Positions 22,689-35,009 are shown, counted from the first letter of the stretch. The stretch is 64,000 nt of DNA from Coptis chinensis (GCA_015680905.1 CM027380.1:106359001-106423000); one strand, 5' to 3'. Made by a program: numbers and translations. The notes: generated from the sequence alone by a model not told the origin.

Positions 22689-25448
22689 ATGGCTGAAGCG
22701 ATACTTTCTGTTGTCCTGGATCAGTTGACCTCATTCATCCGAAATGAAGTTGAACAGGAGGTGAGGTTAGTGGTTGGCGTTCGTGAAGAATTAAATAACG
22801 TCCACATTCATCTCACTTTGATCAAAGCGGTACTTGAAGACGCTGAAAAGAAGGAAATACAGGAGAATGCAGTTAAGCTTTGGTTGGGACAGCTCAAAGA
22901 TGTGATGTATGATGCAGATGATGTTTTGGATGAATGGAACACACGAAATCTCATTTATGCTAATGGCTCTCATGTTTCCAACAGGGTGCGTTCCTACTTG
23001 TTATCTCTGTGTGCTTGCTTTAAACATCTTGGTGTACGCCACGACATTGCTCATAGGATTAAAGGCATAAGAGAAGGACTAGATGCAATTGCTCTCAGCA
23101 AGGATCAACTAGGCCTCGTTCAGAGTCATGGTCACAAGGAACCTCCACAACTCACTAGCTCTGTTGTGGATGTATCGGAGATATTCGGTCGGGATCAGGA
23201 CAAACAAGAGATACTCAGCAAGTTGCTATGTGAGACTAGTCAACAAGAAACTCAGGTCCGTACACCTATCTTGTCAATAGTTGGAACTGGCGGGTTCGGT
23301 AAGACAACTCTTGCGCAGCTAGTGTATAACGAAGAAACTATCGCGACCACCTTTAAGCTGAAAATATGGGTTTGTGTTTCTGAACCTTTTGATCGTGAAA
23401 GGGTTGCCAGAGAAATCATTGAACAAGCTACTGGGGAGCGACCAAAAGTGGTTGGGTGGGAACTTCTACATCAGCATTTGTGCAACTCAGTAAAGGGAAA
23501 ACGGTTTTTGCTCGTGCTAGATGATGTTTGGACAGAAGATTCCAACTGTTGGGAGCCATTGAAGTTATCTCTGAATGGGGGTGAGCTAGGAAGCAAAATC
23601 ATCGTCACCACACGTAACGAGGTAGTTGCGAAGAAGATCGGCTCAACTTATACACACAGACTGGTAGAATTGTCAGAAGATGATTGTTGGCACATATTCA
23701 GACAAATAGCTTTTTCGGAAAGATCGGAAGAAGATTGTGAAAGACTGAAGGGAATTGGACAAGAACTCACGAAGAAATGCAAAGGTGTTCCACTAGCTGT
23801 CAAGACATTAGCAAGTCTAATGCGATGCAAACAAGCAAAAGAAGATTGGATGGGTGTATTAGAAAGTGACATTTGGAAAACACAAGAAACAGGTTTTTTA
23901 CCTGCTCTTATGTTGAGCTATCACGCTTTGCCGTCAGTTTTGAAACGATGCTTTATGTACTGTGCAATCTTCCCAAAAGACCACAACATAGGGAAGGATC
24001 AGTTGGTGAAGCTATGGATGGCTCAAGGTTATCTCGGCTCTGATGGAGCAAGAGAGCTAGAGAGGGTTGGTGTGGAGTATTTTGATGCTCTGGCGATGCG
24101 TTCATTCTTCCAAGATTTTGAGAAAGACGATGATGGAAACATTGTTGAATGCAAGATGCATGATCTCGTACATGACTTTGCCGAGTTCCTCACAAAAGCT
24201 GATTGCTCTGTTTTGGTGAATAATGAGAAAATTAGCAGTCACAAGATTCGTCATTTGACAGTTGATGATGTAGAGAATCCATCTATCTATGAAGCGAAGA
24301 AGTTACGCACGCTGTTAGTAGGAAAAAAAACCAGGTCGGTACCTTCTGCATTACACCAGTTGACATGTCTCAGGACTTTGGACTTGAGTTATAAATATAG
24401 TAATCATGACTTTGAAGTACTTCCAAGTGAAGTGAGTAGATTATCACATCTTCGGTACCTTGATTTGTCGTATACAGGAGTGAAGGAATTGCCTGAGACA
24501 GTGAGAAGTCTAGTTAATTTACAAACATTGAAGCTTAACTGGTGTAAAAGTCTTTGCAAACTGCCAGAAGGAATTGGGGAGCTTTCTAACCTAAGACATC
24601 TGGAAGTTGAATACACTTGGAACCTAAAGTATTATCCGCGAGGAGGCATTGAGAGATTGAGTCAGCTTCGAACATTAAGTAAGTTTGTTGTGAGTGATGG
24701 AAGCAGCAAAGGGTCCGTGATTGGGGAACTAGGAAATCTCAATTTTCTAAAAAGAAGCCTATCTATTACGGGGTTAAGGAACGTAAAAAGTGGGAATGAG
24801 GCTAAAGAGGCACAATTGCAGAAAAAGGAAAATATTTCAAGCTTGGTGTTGAATTTCGGATATTTAGACTATGGGGGAGATATTGGACACGTCAGCAGCG
24901 AAGAGGAGATACGAAGGATGGAAGGTGTTCTTGAAAATCTGGAACCACATAAAGAAAGCTTGGAACAATTGGAAATACGAAACTATGTTGGCTCCACGCT
25001 CCCTACTTGGATGAGGATGATGTCCAATATTACATACTTGTCCCTTTCTTATTGCCCAAATTTGAAGGTGGAACCGCACTACCTTTTTCCTCCTCGGCTT
25101 GAAACTCTCTGGTTAATGTACGATGTAGGTGTTCTTTCAAAATCGTTAATGTCCCTCACCCACAACAACAACCTCAAGACTCTTTGTATCGTACATTCAC
25201 CTCATTCCTCTCTCCCCCAAGGATTAAACCAACTCACGTCACTTCAACAATTGATTTTTCAATTATGCAATTCCCTTGATTTCAAGCCAGAGGAGTTGAA
25301 ACCACTCACTATGCTTCACAAATTGGAAATCTTCTTTTGCTGGATTATTACTAGGAGAGAACGTAGCAGAGAGGAGGACTGGAGCATCTTAACCCACATT
25401 CCCAAGATTGTCATTGATGAGAAAGATATTAGAAGGGGCAGAAATTGA
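22689..25448 (+). CDS. CC-NB-LRR disease resistance protein, RGA type (NLR1), intact
   Basis: A single-exon gene of 919 residues. The Rx-type coiled-coil domain (about 1-130) has the VMYDADDVLDEW block. The NB-ARC domain follows: P-loop GTGGFGKTTLA (199-209), RNBS-A FKLKIWVCVSEPFD, Walker B/kinase-2 KRFLLVLDDVW (271-281), RNBS-B GSKIIVTTRN (301-310), GLPL as CKGVPLA (364-370), RNBS-D CFMYCAIFPKD (421-431) and MHD (490-492). Leucine-rich repeats run from about 550 to the end. The P-loop keeps the catalytic GKTT but has Thr-Gly-Gly-Phe where GMGGVGKTT is usual. Such proteins act in the cytoplasm or at membranes as ATP-dependent immune sensors or helpers. The first ATG fits the family start MAEA. 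It shares high identity with NLR2 and NLR3, showing local cluster expansion. The recognised pathogen cannot be inferred. Confidence 0.97.
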   Translation: MAEAILSVVLDQLTSFIRNEVEQEVRLVVGVREELNNVHIHLTLIKAVLEDAEKKEIQENAVKLWLGQLKDVMYDADDVLDEWNTRNLIYANGSHVSNRVRSYLLSLCACFKHLGVRHDIAHRIKGIREGLDAIALSKDQLGLVQSHGHKEPPQLTSSVVDVSEIFGRDQDKQEILSKLLCETSQQETQVRTPILSIVGTGGFGKTTLAQLVYNEETIATTFKLKIWVCVSEPFDRERVAREIIEQATGERPKVVGWELLHQHLCNSVKGKRFLLVLDDVWTEDSNCWEPLKLSLNGGELGSKIIVTTRNEVVAKKIGSTYTHRLVELSEDDCWHIFRQIAFSERSEEDCERLKGIGQELTKKCKGVPLAVKTLASLMRCKQAKEDWMGVLESDIWKTQETGFLPALMLSYHALPSVLKRCFMYCAIFPKDHNIGKDQLVKLWMAQGYLGSDGARELERVGVEYFDALAMRSFFQDFEKDDDGNIVECKMHDLVHDFAEFLTKADCSVLVNNEKISSHKIRHLTVDDVENPSIYEAKKLRTLLVGKKTRSVPSALHQLTCLRTLDLSYKYSNHDFEVLPSEVSRLSHLRYLDLSYTGVKELPETVRSLVNLQTLKLNWCKSLCKLPEGIGELSNLRHLEVEYTWNLKYYPRGGIERLSQLRTLSKFVVSDGSSKGSVIGELGNLNFLKRSLSITGLRNVKSGNEAKEAQLQKKENISSLVLNFGYLDYGGDIGHVSSEEEIRRMEGVLENLEPHKESLEQLEIRNYVGSTLPTWMRMMSNITYLSLSYCPNLKVEPHYLFPPRLETLWLMYDVGVLSKSLMSLTHNNNLKTLCIVHSPHSSLPQGLNQLTSLQQLIFQLCNSLDFKPEELKPLTMLHKLEIFFCWIITRRERSREEDWSILTHIPKIVIDEKDIRRGRN

Positions 25449-25610
25449 GTTAGTTCTTCTGGCGGAAAGTTCATTTTTGATTACACAATTGAACGAAACC
25501 CAATTGAAGAAGAAGAAGAGGTCCTTCCCTTTTTCTTCATTTCAGTATTCATTAATTATATTTATTTTTTCAATTAATAATAAAGCTTAATATTATCTCA
25601 TTTGTCTGAC
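25449..25610 (+). other. NLR1 3' flank, shared by all NLR copies
   Basis: Contains GAAGAGGTCCTTCCCTTTTT and a run ending CAATTAATAATAAA. The same block, reverse-complemented, follows NLR2 (52500-52641), NLR3 (60060-60231) and lies at 63885-64000. Here and at 63.9 kb it joins FKBP sequence; at NLR2 and NLR3 it joins CLASP exon 8. AATAAT/AATAAA-like signals may serve polyadenylation. Confidence 0.75.
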
Positions 25611-25745
25611 AGTGAAACTTATTGGGAAATTGCAAGATGGAACTGTGTTTCTGAAGATGATGAGCTATTTGAGTTCAAGATGGATGAAGGTAATTTTTCA
25701 CGTCGCTGGATTTGGCATGCTTTCTTTGTTATCATGATTAAACTT
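25611..25745 (+). pseudogene. FKBP62/ROF1-like peptidyl-prolyl isomerase exon fragment
   Basis: After an acceptor-like CTGACAG the frame reads VKLIGKLQDGTVFLK, an FKBP-domain strand of plant multi-domain FKBPs (ROF1/FKBP62 type). A small deletion then fuses it to EDDELFEFKMDE in another frame, ending near a donor-like GGTAATTTTT. Intron sequence follows to 25745, where it joins the unknown-gene fragment. The frame is broken and the rest of the gene is absent, so this is a relic. Confidence 0.8.
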
Positions 25746-25873
25746 GATAGATTCAACACCGAGTCTCAGCTACGTATTTCTCCTGAGCCAGACATGCACT
25801 TTGATGAAGTTCCTAAAACCCTAAGTACAAATGCTATATCTGATTTTGATGGGAAAAACTTCAGGAATATTTT
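25746..25873 (+). pseudogene. fragment of the unknown gene (start of its last exon)
   Basis: Matches about 33918-34040, coding FNIESQLRVSPEPDMHFDEV there, with a few substitutions. It joins the CLASP-derived block at about 25874 within TTTGTT, a short sequence common to both parents. Confidence 0.85.
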
Positions 25874-25874
25874 T

Positions 25875-28800
25875 TTGTTTTGTTAACATCTTATATTTTG
25901 GTCCTAAAGCTTTTCATTCATTTATTTTCCTTTTGCATGTGGGGTTTTTTTTTTACACATTTTCTCCGGAAAAATTAGTTAGAAATAAAGATCCTAATGA
26001 TTTAAGGTGAATTCATCAGTTAGTGAAGCTTTACCTGCGTAAAATAAGTAAAGACAAGTGTTTTTGGTTTATAGTTGGTTGTTTCTGCTTCCTTGGCTAT
26101 TAGCTATTGACTTAATTACACATTTAAAACTTTGAAATTAGATCTTCTTTTACGGTAGAAGAGATGCTGATGAATAATATATTTGTGTCAACTACTTACT
26201 GGGGAAAGTAGATATTTTAGTTTGTCAGTAAATGTAAACCTAGTGGGAAATGAAACTTTGCAGGTGCGATCAACTGCGAGATCTTGTTATCGGATGTTTA
26301 CAAAAACTTGGCCAGAACTTTCCAGGGAGTCTATTCTCATCTTTTGATCCCATCATTCAAAGGGTATATGTTTCCATCTATTCATGGGATCCCTTATTAA
26401 TGATATGAAACTCAGTGTTTGATGTGATGCATTTCCGTATGGGTTATAAATGAAGAAAGAGGCGGTGTCCACAGGAGATATGCTTCTCCTTCACTTCGTG
26501 ATAGAGGGGGGCAATCATTGCGTACTCCATCCCAAACACCTACTTCTAATGTACCTGGGTACAGAACTTCTGCAATTGTTGCAATGGACAGGAGTGCAAC
26601 TCTGCCCTCAGGAACACCTCTCTCTTCTGGTCTGGTTTTATCACAAGCAAAATCTTTAGGAAAAGGTACTGGGAGAAGTCTTGAAAGTGTGCTGCATGCA
26701 AGTAAACAAAATGTTCGTTCTATTGAAAGCATGCTGCAAGGTTTGGATATATCTGACAAACCTTTGTGATCGACTAGCTTGGACCTTGGTATGGAATGTT
26801 TCAGCTCAACTACATACGTAATATACTAATATTACAATGTAATTATTCATTCAGAATAAGTTTATCCATACAGAACTTTATTTTAACAATTTACTGCATT
26901 ATGGATTTATTATCCTTTTCCTTAATGTCTAAGCTTTAATCACTGTTCCCCTAGTGCAGGAGTTGACACTCCATCAGCTCGTGATCCACCATTTCCTCTT
27001 GCTGTTCCTTCTTCAAGTCATCTCATGGATTCAGTATTGGCAAGATTCAACTGCCTCCAATATTTCTAGAGTTACTAGTCAGAGCAGTGGTTTAATAACA
27101 TCCGATCTTATCAGTGCTCAGGTTCATGCTTCCAAAGATCCCGGCAAGTTTTCCTACCATAGTAGCCTGTCAACTGAGCCTTTTTCATCATATACTTACC
27201 AAGAGAACTTCTGAGAGACTGCAGGATGGGAGTCACATTGAAGAAAATACTGATATGAGGATCAACAGATGATATTTGAACACACATACGGACAGGCAGT
27301 ATCTAGACACACCTTATAAAGATCCCTGTTTCAGGGATTCCCAAAACTTATCCCCAATTTCCAGAGGCCGCTTTTGAGAAAACATGTGATTGGATGGGTA
27401 TCTGCTAATAGTAGAAATAGTTTTGATGATAGCCAACTTGCACTTGGTGAAATGCCAAGTTACATGGAGGGTCCACTGTCTCTTGGTGATGCTTTGATGG
27501 AGTGTTTGAGATCTAGTTTAACTGGTCTGCCAGAGTTCCTGCTTTTAATTATCTCCGGACTTTGCTGCAGCATGGGACAAAAGGTGTCCAAGAAATTACA
27601 CAGAGTTTCGAGAAGGTTATGAAGTTGTTTTTCAAACACTTAGATGATCCTCACCATAAAGTTGCACAGGCAGCTCTTTTAACACTTGCTGAGATGATTC
27701 CTTCTTGCAGAAAGCCTTTTGAAAGTTATATCGAGAGGATCCTGCCTCATGTTTTTTCAAGGTTAATTGACCAAAAAGAGTTAGTTCGCCAGTCTTTCTC
27801 AACAACTCTAGAAACTGTCAGTAAGACCTATGGTATAGATTCTCTCCTTTCGGCTTTGCTTCGTTTTCTTGATGATCAACGTTCACTTAAGGCTAAGTTG
27901 GCTGTTATTGAGTTTGCTATCAACTCCTTCAACAAGAACTCAATAATTTTTGAAGGTTCTGGTCACAGTGGCATCCTGAAATTGTGGCTTGCTAAGTTGG
28001 CTCCTTTGGCCCATGAGAAGCTAACAGTTTCCAAGACCAGTTCCACTCCAGACGTAGGGGCTAGCATCCCTCAAATTCTGCATCAGGTAAAACCTGAAAA
28101 AATGAAGCTGAAAATATACTTAGAGAAATACTTTTTTCTCTCCTGTACATGAGAATATGTGAAACTCCTCACTTGTTTGGAAAACCCCTTTCTGAAATCA
28201 TGTTTTGTATTTATGTGCAGATTAGCAATGGCAGCGATGAGAATGAAAGTGTAAGCAAGCGTGTTGCACTTCAGCAGCTGATTGATCTTTCAATGGCTAA
28301 TGATCAATTAGTCTGGAGCAAGGTACCATTTCCTTGCATTCATGGTTTTATGGTAGTTCTTTTTTTTTACCAGTCTTCTATTCAATGCATTTTTTTTCCT
28401 GTTTCGGTTCTTTCTTTCTTTTTCATCCTAAATCTTCAATGCTTGAGTTCATTACTTCTGTTTTCCTGTTCATAATCTCTATAGGCAAAATTGAATCCTG
28501 TGTAGAAGATAGACATTCACTCGTCATGTGTCTGTTGTTGGTGCTTAGAGGAATTTACTTCATTGTGTTAAAGATATCCCCATTCCAAATACCTAATGAT
28601 TTCTGCTCCAGAATTAATATCTTTGAAGCTTCTTACGACTGGCGAGATATTATTGAGATATCTTTGAATCCATTATTGGCGTCGCAAAGCTTAGTTACAT
28701 GTGATCATGAAACCTCATCCCCTTAAGGACAGATATAAAACATATTGGTACGCGATTATATTACAGTTGAAACAATATAATATATTTGTACAGCGACTTT

Positions 28801-31800
28801 AGAGGTTCTTAAATGCATTGGTTATCAACATCACCCTTTTAATGCTAGTGTCAAATAGTAGGAACTTATATTATTTAGAAGGGTCGGTTTCTGATGCTTC
28901 TGGAGAGTATATATGTATTATCTGGAGACTCTTAAGTGTCCAGCTCTCAAGTTCTTCTGGAATGTCTAGAATTTTCTCGTATTCCTTCTCTTTTGATTAA
29001 CATTAATTTTTCTTCACAGAGTCCATGGGTTTTCAAGAGCAACAAATATTCTTTGTGACCTGAACGTACTTATCGGCACAAACTATTTAATCATTACATT
29101 TCTTACTAATATTATTTAGACTGTCTGTGGGCAGTATTTCAACCAGATTCTCACAGTTGTATTGGAGCTGCTGGATGATCCAGATTCTTCGATCCGAGAA
29201 CTTGCACTTTCATTGTTAGTTGAAATGCTCAACAATCAGGTCTGTTGTTTTTTCCAGATCCGGTGTTGGATTAATTATATTAATTTGCAAAAGTTGATTT
29301 CACAAGACTATAAATCGTAAATATACTGCTGTTCTCGATACTTTCAGAAAGACTCCATGGATGATTCTGTTGAGGTTGTGTGCCTTGTGCTAGAAAATTA
29401 CTTCATGTTCACAAGGATATGGAAGCCAAGGTATTTTTTTCCCCGGACACTACCCTATGATTTTAATACTTAAATCATACTTTGACAAATCTCTTTTTGT
29501 TCAGCCATTCAGGTTTCTAATGAAGCGGAGCGATGTTTGACCGTTGTGTTATGTCAGTATGATCCATTCAGATGTTTAACTGGTAAGTCAATTGAAAAAA
29601 TTTATGTTGTATTCAAGTTTTTAATCTCAGTGTCTGAATGTAGCCTCTGATCACTGAATGCTGAACAGAAGGGCGGTTGCACGCCTTCGTTCATTATGCA
29701 ATGGACTCAATGTAGATACCCAAAAATACCCGCCGCACAGTGTGTGTACCAAGTCCTTAAATAACTGTTACAGTGTGTATAGGCACACGCAAATACACAC
29801 TAGTGGTTGCCAGTGCCTGCGTCACTCCCAGCTGACCCAATAGGTCGAATCATATTTTCTACAAGCCTTGTGCCTCCAGAGCATGCTTTTGTGCTTTTAA
29901 ACACGTCACGTGTCTTTAGAAAAAAAACTGTCGTACATAATTTCTCTCTGTCACATGACACTGCCTCTGTGTGTACAAACTATCCCTCAATTTCACTTTT
30001 GTAGTATCAAGGTTTTCAGTTTTCCCTTGTAAATAATTTTTGTTTTCGCTTACTGCTTACAGTGTGCCTTTACCTTTGTTTGATAAATTTTTCCTTTGCT
30101 CCAATTTACCCTCTTTATTAACTTTGCTAGTTATTGTTCCTTTATTAGTAAGCTAAGAAGAGAAGACTCTTGTGACTTGTATCAATTTTTTGACATATGG
30201 GAGACCATTAGAGTATGTTGCCTTGTTGTTTTGGTTATTTGATTCAATTTACTAAAAAGTTATATGTGAGTATAAAAAGTTGATTCAATTTACATCATGT
30301 GACAAAGGGCCTTATTGTGTAGAGATCGCACCGACTCACACACCAAAAGTCCTATCACTTTCACTGATAAAAAACAAATCCTATCACTTTAAGGACTTCA
30401 TCCAAGAATCACATACAACTTACTCATAAAACTTCTCTCCCTCTCTCCTTTTGGCTGATTTGTTTAAATTAATTATATGAATTAATGCTTAAAAGTCTAA
30501 TAACTTCTAACATTGACTTCACATACATGCATATCATGTGATATGCACGATCAGACGATACTGACTGCATTCATGTTTAGCTTAGAGCCTTTTGGTTTCT
30601 TTGTACTTGCAATTTTACAGTTGGTAGCAGTAACAAGTCGTCCCATCTAGCATTACCACTCTAAGGAAATTTAGCTTCCATATTTCTTAAATGGATAACT
30701 TCTTCAATATAAGTCATGGATAAATCTCGAGTGGTTGAGTGCAAGCAGGCCATGATGGACAACCTTAGAGATAGTCCAACCGTATTGCCATGGTTTTGCC
30801 AGGGAGAAATGGTATGGTGTCATAGCTTCTGATAGTGATTTGGGAGTTGATGACTTAATGTCGCAACTTAATTCAGATATCGCTCGATCCTGATGCAATT
30901 GTTCTAGCTCGAGTTTTGGAGTCTCAGAAACTTTTCAGCATTTGGTTTGTGATATTGCTATTTTTCTGTTTTCTTTTGATCTGTTTTTCAGTTAGTTGGC
31001 CGACTCTCACAAGAAGAACTTATGGTGCAGATGTTCGTAAGGTACTTGTTCTCATTAATTTGTTAGCAAGTTCATTTTGTTCAATGCACATTCGAGGACA
31101 CTGAGACAAATACCCATACAGAGTGTGGGAGTGACTTTTCATTGACTTAATCTTGAAATCTGATTGGACCTTAGCCTCCTGTTAAGATTTATAAGTTTAT
31201 AGTTTAATGAGAATGGATCACTTGATCCCAGAATCAGACCTAACCTGCTTTAAGATAACACCACATTTGCCCTTCAAATTGGGACTTCCCGACACCAGGA
31301 GTTGTTTCCTGTGAGGTGTGCTATGTCATTCCCTAGATGTATACTTGAGTTTTGACTTCTGTTATTGAATCTTAGACATGTTATTGAAGTGTTGGTCCTT
31401 TGCATATCTGTTGTCTTATTATCTGTTATCTTGATTTACTGTTGTTTTTTGTCTTGTCGACATCTACATCTTGCTTGGGAAGTCATTCCTACGATATTTG
31501 GAAGGGCTTAACAGTACGCAGCTGCGATTGGTGAGTATTTATGCCAACCGGATTTCACAAGCCAGGTCAGACACCGCCATAGATCGTAATCATGGATAGA
31601 GGCTTTGATCTGGTTCGTTGTTGTGGTTTTGGGAGCTGGCTCTTTTGTTTATTCCTTTGTTAATGTGTGATTTTAGAGGGGGTGTTTCTTTTATGATTTT
31701 GGTTTGTTAGTGGTGAAGTGAAGTTATGAAAGTGTACCATTATAAGCCCATTTGTCGAGTGTGGGGTGTTTATGTTTGAAAAACATCATCTGTAACAAAT

Positions 31801-31850
31801 CCAAACAATATCCCATTTCGGGTGATATGAATGAAATTTTGTTTGATTTT
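25875..31850 (+). pseudogene. partial CLASP pseudogene (copy of 14265-21375)
   Basis: Direct duplicate of CLASP from within intron 11 to past the stop codon, introns included. Recognisable exon relics: exon 12 at 26264-26363, exon 13 at about 26440-26790, exon 14 at about 26960-28087, exon 15 at 28221-28322, exon 16 at 29121-29240, exon 17 near 29348-29431, exon 18 near 29513-29581, exon 20 near 30992-31041, exon 21 near 31439-31598. Damage includes an extra base in exon 12 (GGGAGTC), loss of the AG acceptor before exon 13 (TATGGG for TATAGG), a TTGCGA to TTGTGA stop, several indels in exon 14, a deletion of about 675 bp in exon 14 (parent 16.41-17.09 kb), and shortened exons 19-20. There is no 5' half and no obvious promoter. 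It is a dead copy, though the region 27562-28152 stays open for 196 codons. Confidence 0.95.
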
Positions 31851-31900
31851 TTATATATTCTTTTTTTATGCCCAATGATGTCGACATATATATAGATATA

Positions 31901-32333
31901 AGAGCATCTCTAGTTTTTTTTGTGTGTATTTTTTTGGGGGGAGGTTGTGGTGGTTAATACTACTCGTTAACCCTTTGGAATTTTGTGAAAAAGCATCTCT
32001 AGGTGGAGGCAAATGTGGAAGTATCACCTATCTATTGCAAATTTGGGGTTTTGGATGTGGATTTCGCACGTCATTGCCAATGTCACATGGGTTTTTTTTT
32101 TTACTTTTTCAATTTTGCGTGACGGGAATGTCACGTGGGGGGTTTAACTTTTTTTAACTTAGGGCAACCGTGGTAATGTCACGCGATAGTATCAATGTCA
32201 CGCATGGTAGACCCTATTCTAAATTTGCGACTGATATTTGCTTTCACCTAGAGTTGGTCAAATTTTGTAGATATTTATCTCAAATTTTGGCCTCAATTAA
32301 ACAGGTGATACCTCCACCACCTAGAGATGCTCT
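31901..32333. mobile_element. MITE, about 433 bp, with AGAGCATCTCTAG termini
   Basis: The left end AGAGCATCTCTAG is matched by the inverted right end CTAGAGATGCTCT, a perfect 13-bp terminal repeat. Flanks TAGATATA and AAGATATG match at 6 of 8 bases, fitting an 8-bp (hAT-like) target duplication with decay. There is no coding capacity. It lies between the CLASP pseudogene and the unknown gene, about 190 bp upstream of that gene's start. Confidence 0.75.
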
Positions 32334-32524
32334 AAGATATGTCATCTCAATAAAAGTCAAAACACGATATGGACTCTAGCGTTTGACGGGCCTTAAAACG
32401 CAACCACTGGGCCCATTTATGTGTTTTTTTCCCTTAAGCCCATTTAAAGGCTCGGCCCATTAAAAGGTGGAAAATGGCGCCAAACAGCTGATCTTGTCAT
32501 TCTTTGCTGACAAGAAAGCAAAAA

Positions 32525-35009
32525 ATGAGGAGGGCGCTGAAAAAGAAAGACGGAGTAGTTGAGATTGAAACATCTCCATTTCCAAAAACATTCAACACCT
32601 TCACTTCTTCTTCTTCTTCTACCGCATTTTCTCATCAACCTTCTTCAGGTAAACGTTTTTTTTTCTTTCTCCTATCTCATAATCTCAATAAACCTGATTT
32701 TTTTTTTTTTTTTTTTTTTGCTTTTGCCCTAATTTTTACTTCATTTGATCATTAATGCGTAACAAGCAAAAAACAAATGCCCAAAATGCAAGTTATAATG
32801 ATTGGCTGTTAGATACTGGCCAGTCTTCAATAGAACAGACTAATTTTTGTAAGCCGGTATTTGTTTGTAGATGCAAAGAGATTGAAAAGAGTAAGATTTG
32901 AGGAACCAGAAACACTTGCCACATTGTGTTCCAAACCTGATACTTGTTTAAGAAGTGCGCCAGGAATCATGGACCCAAATTGTAAGCTACCTATTTAAAC
33001 TGATTTTATTATAAAGCTTACATAAATTTTTTACTTTTTCTTCTTGAGAATCTTCCATGTAAACAAGTCGATTTGAGGTCCCGATATGAAAAAACCAATA
33101 TGCAGGTAAAGAACCAAAGACTTCTGAATACAAATTCTTTAAGAAATTTCGTGAAGAGGCTGGACGCAGTTTCCGTTCTTATCAAGTTAATAAAAAGGAG
33201 TACCAATTGGAGAAATCTGAAGTGTATAACCACACTAAAGGTACTTTCTTGATAGAGATTTCCTTGGTTATGTATAATTGGGCTAGTATTCCAATGCAGC
33301 TTAACCCGACACACAATGATGATCTCGATTACCCTTATTATGCAGAGCGGATCAAGATGGTGCAATCCAACCATGAATTTGGATCCCTGTCACCCATAGA
33401 AAAGGTCACACCTATCAACACCATGGTGCCCCTTTCACCAGGAGTCTCAATGAACTCAGGTAAACTATACTATCATAAGTCATTATAAAATAGTGTTGCT
33501 GTTAGAACATAGAACATATACGTATAGCCAATTGAGTCACTTTGTTCTAATATTAATACCACAGGACCTGAACGCCAACAGAAAGACATATTTTCTGTAA
33601 AGAGACAAAATTTAGTTCGTTTGGCTGCTAAGACTGCATCTCTTGACATGAACGAGATCTGCACAAAGGGGTCAGATACTTTCCTAGAAATGAACTCCTT
33701 TCTATTTGTCTGATTTCAGTTATTGATTGGATTGAAAATTTTCAGGTATGATTTGGTCTCAATTCTTCTTGAGCGTTTGGTCCCTGAAGGCAATGTGGTT
33801 GCAGAAACCGTATGATCCTTTACCTCTTAGTTATCTATGTAAACTTGTAGCAACATGTTATTATAACATTCTAAACTGATGTTATTTGAAACAAAAAACT
33901 GCTGTTCTCAGAGTGACGCAAGATTCAACATCGAGTCTCAGCTACGTGTTTCTCCTGAGCCAGACATGCACTTTGATGAGGTTCCTAAAACCCTAAGTAC
34001 GAATGCTATATCTGATTTTGATGGGGAAAACTTCAGGAATAATTTGTTGGAGCTGTGGTCCAGTAAGTCCAGAGAGTGCATTCTGCAACAAGAGGTTGAC
34101 GTGGATTTGGGCTCTCTATTGAGTTGGCACCCCAACAAAATCCACCTTGACTATGAAAGACGGCAACCTGAAGATGTAGGTAGTGAGGGTGCTTTAAGTG
34201 TACATCCTGAAGAGGACTCTGCTTTTGTTCTTCACCCAAATGAGGAGTTTTCATTTGATAGAGATAGGTATGCGGCATTGGACTACACGCCAATGCCATC
34301 GAGATTGCTTTGCTCAACCCGCAAAAACTTCCTGTTTAACTGTGAGTCCCCAGATACCTTGTTTGGTGTGAGTAGCAAATCAAGCTTCGAAGAGTTGGAT
34401 GGTCTTTGTTGTCCAAATGAGCTCACCTCTGATAATGACAGAGGTGCAAAGTTTCTCGGTTGGGATACTAACATTATGGAGTATGATCAGAACTTCTCGA
34501 GTACTTGTGGTTGGGCACCGAATTTCAGTCCCACTTGGAGCACTCCATCAGAAAATAACTTGCAAACTCGGAACTGTATATTCAATGCAACCACCCCTCC
34601 TTTTGCCCAAAGCATCCGTCAGTATTCAGATTTTACTAGGAGGGGCACATGTTCAGGAAGCTATCTTATTGATCCTTTTGGAAGACAAGCTCCTGAAGAC
34701 GAAGAATATCAAGTTCAGGAACCTGATCATTTCCCACTGGCTTTATGTCATAGCCCAAAATACCTTTGTCTGGAAGAACAATGCAGGTTAGGCAGAACTA
34801 TGGAAGAGACAAGTATCTTTCGTTCACCACTTAGTAAGAACAGATTTATGAGCATGATCTTCAGTGAGAAATATACTCCTGCTTTGGGTACTCTCCTTCA
34901 ATCCTCTGAACAGATTAATGAATCAAGCCAGCATGAATCACAAGAAATATCTTGCGATTACGACGGAGATGATGATAGACAGCTATGTTTAATGGATTCT
35001 CTGCTTTGA
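32525..35009 (+). CDS. plant protein of unknown function, 7 exons, about 583 residues
   Basis: Exons 32525-32648, 32871-32981, 33106-33240, 33346-33459, 33565-33670, 33746-33809 and 33912-35009 join on GT-AG with consistent phase and give one open frame ending TGA. The N-terminus is basic and Ser-rich (MRRALKKKDG, then SSSSS). The middle has KFFKKFREEAGRSFRSY, a basic amphipathic-looking block. The long last exon is acidic and aromatic with many Ser/Pro residues and ends QLCLMDSLL. I see no transmembrane segment, signal peptide or catalytic motif and do not recognise the family; a nuclear or regulatory protein would fit the composition but is a guess. Fragments of it occur at 21580-21676 and 25746-25873, so it was part of the duplicated CLASP neighbourhood. 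The start ATG is the first in frame after stops. Confidence 0.8.

Noticed and set aside
22689-31850. NLR with an integrated decoy built from CLASP or FKBP
   Set aside because: Stop codons separate NLR frames from the fused fragments; the fragments lie in 3' flanks, not in the proteins.
34399-34791. 130-residue + ORF
   Set aside because: Out-of-frame shadow inside the last exon of the unknown gene.
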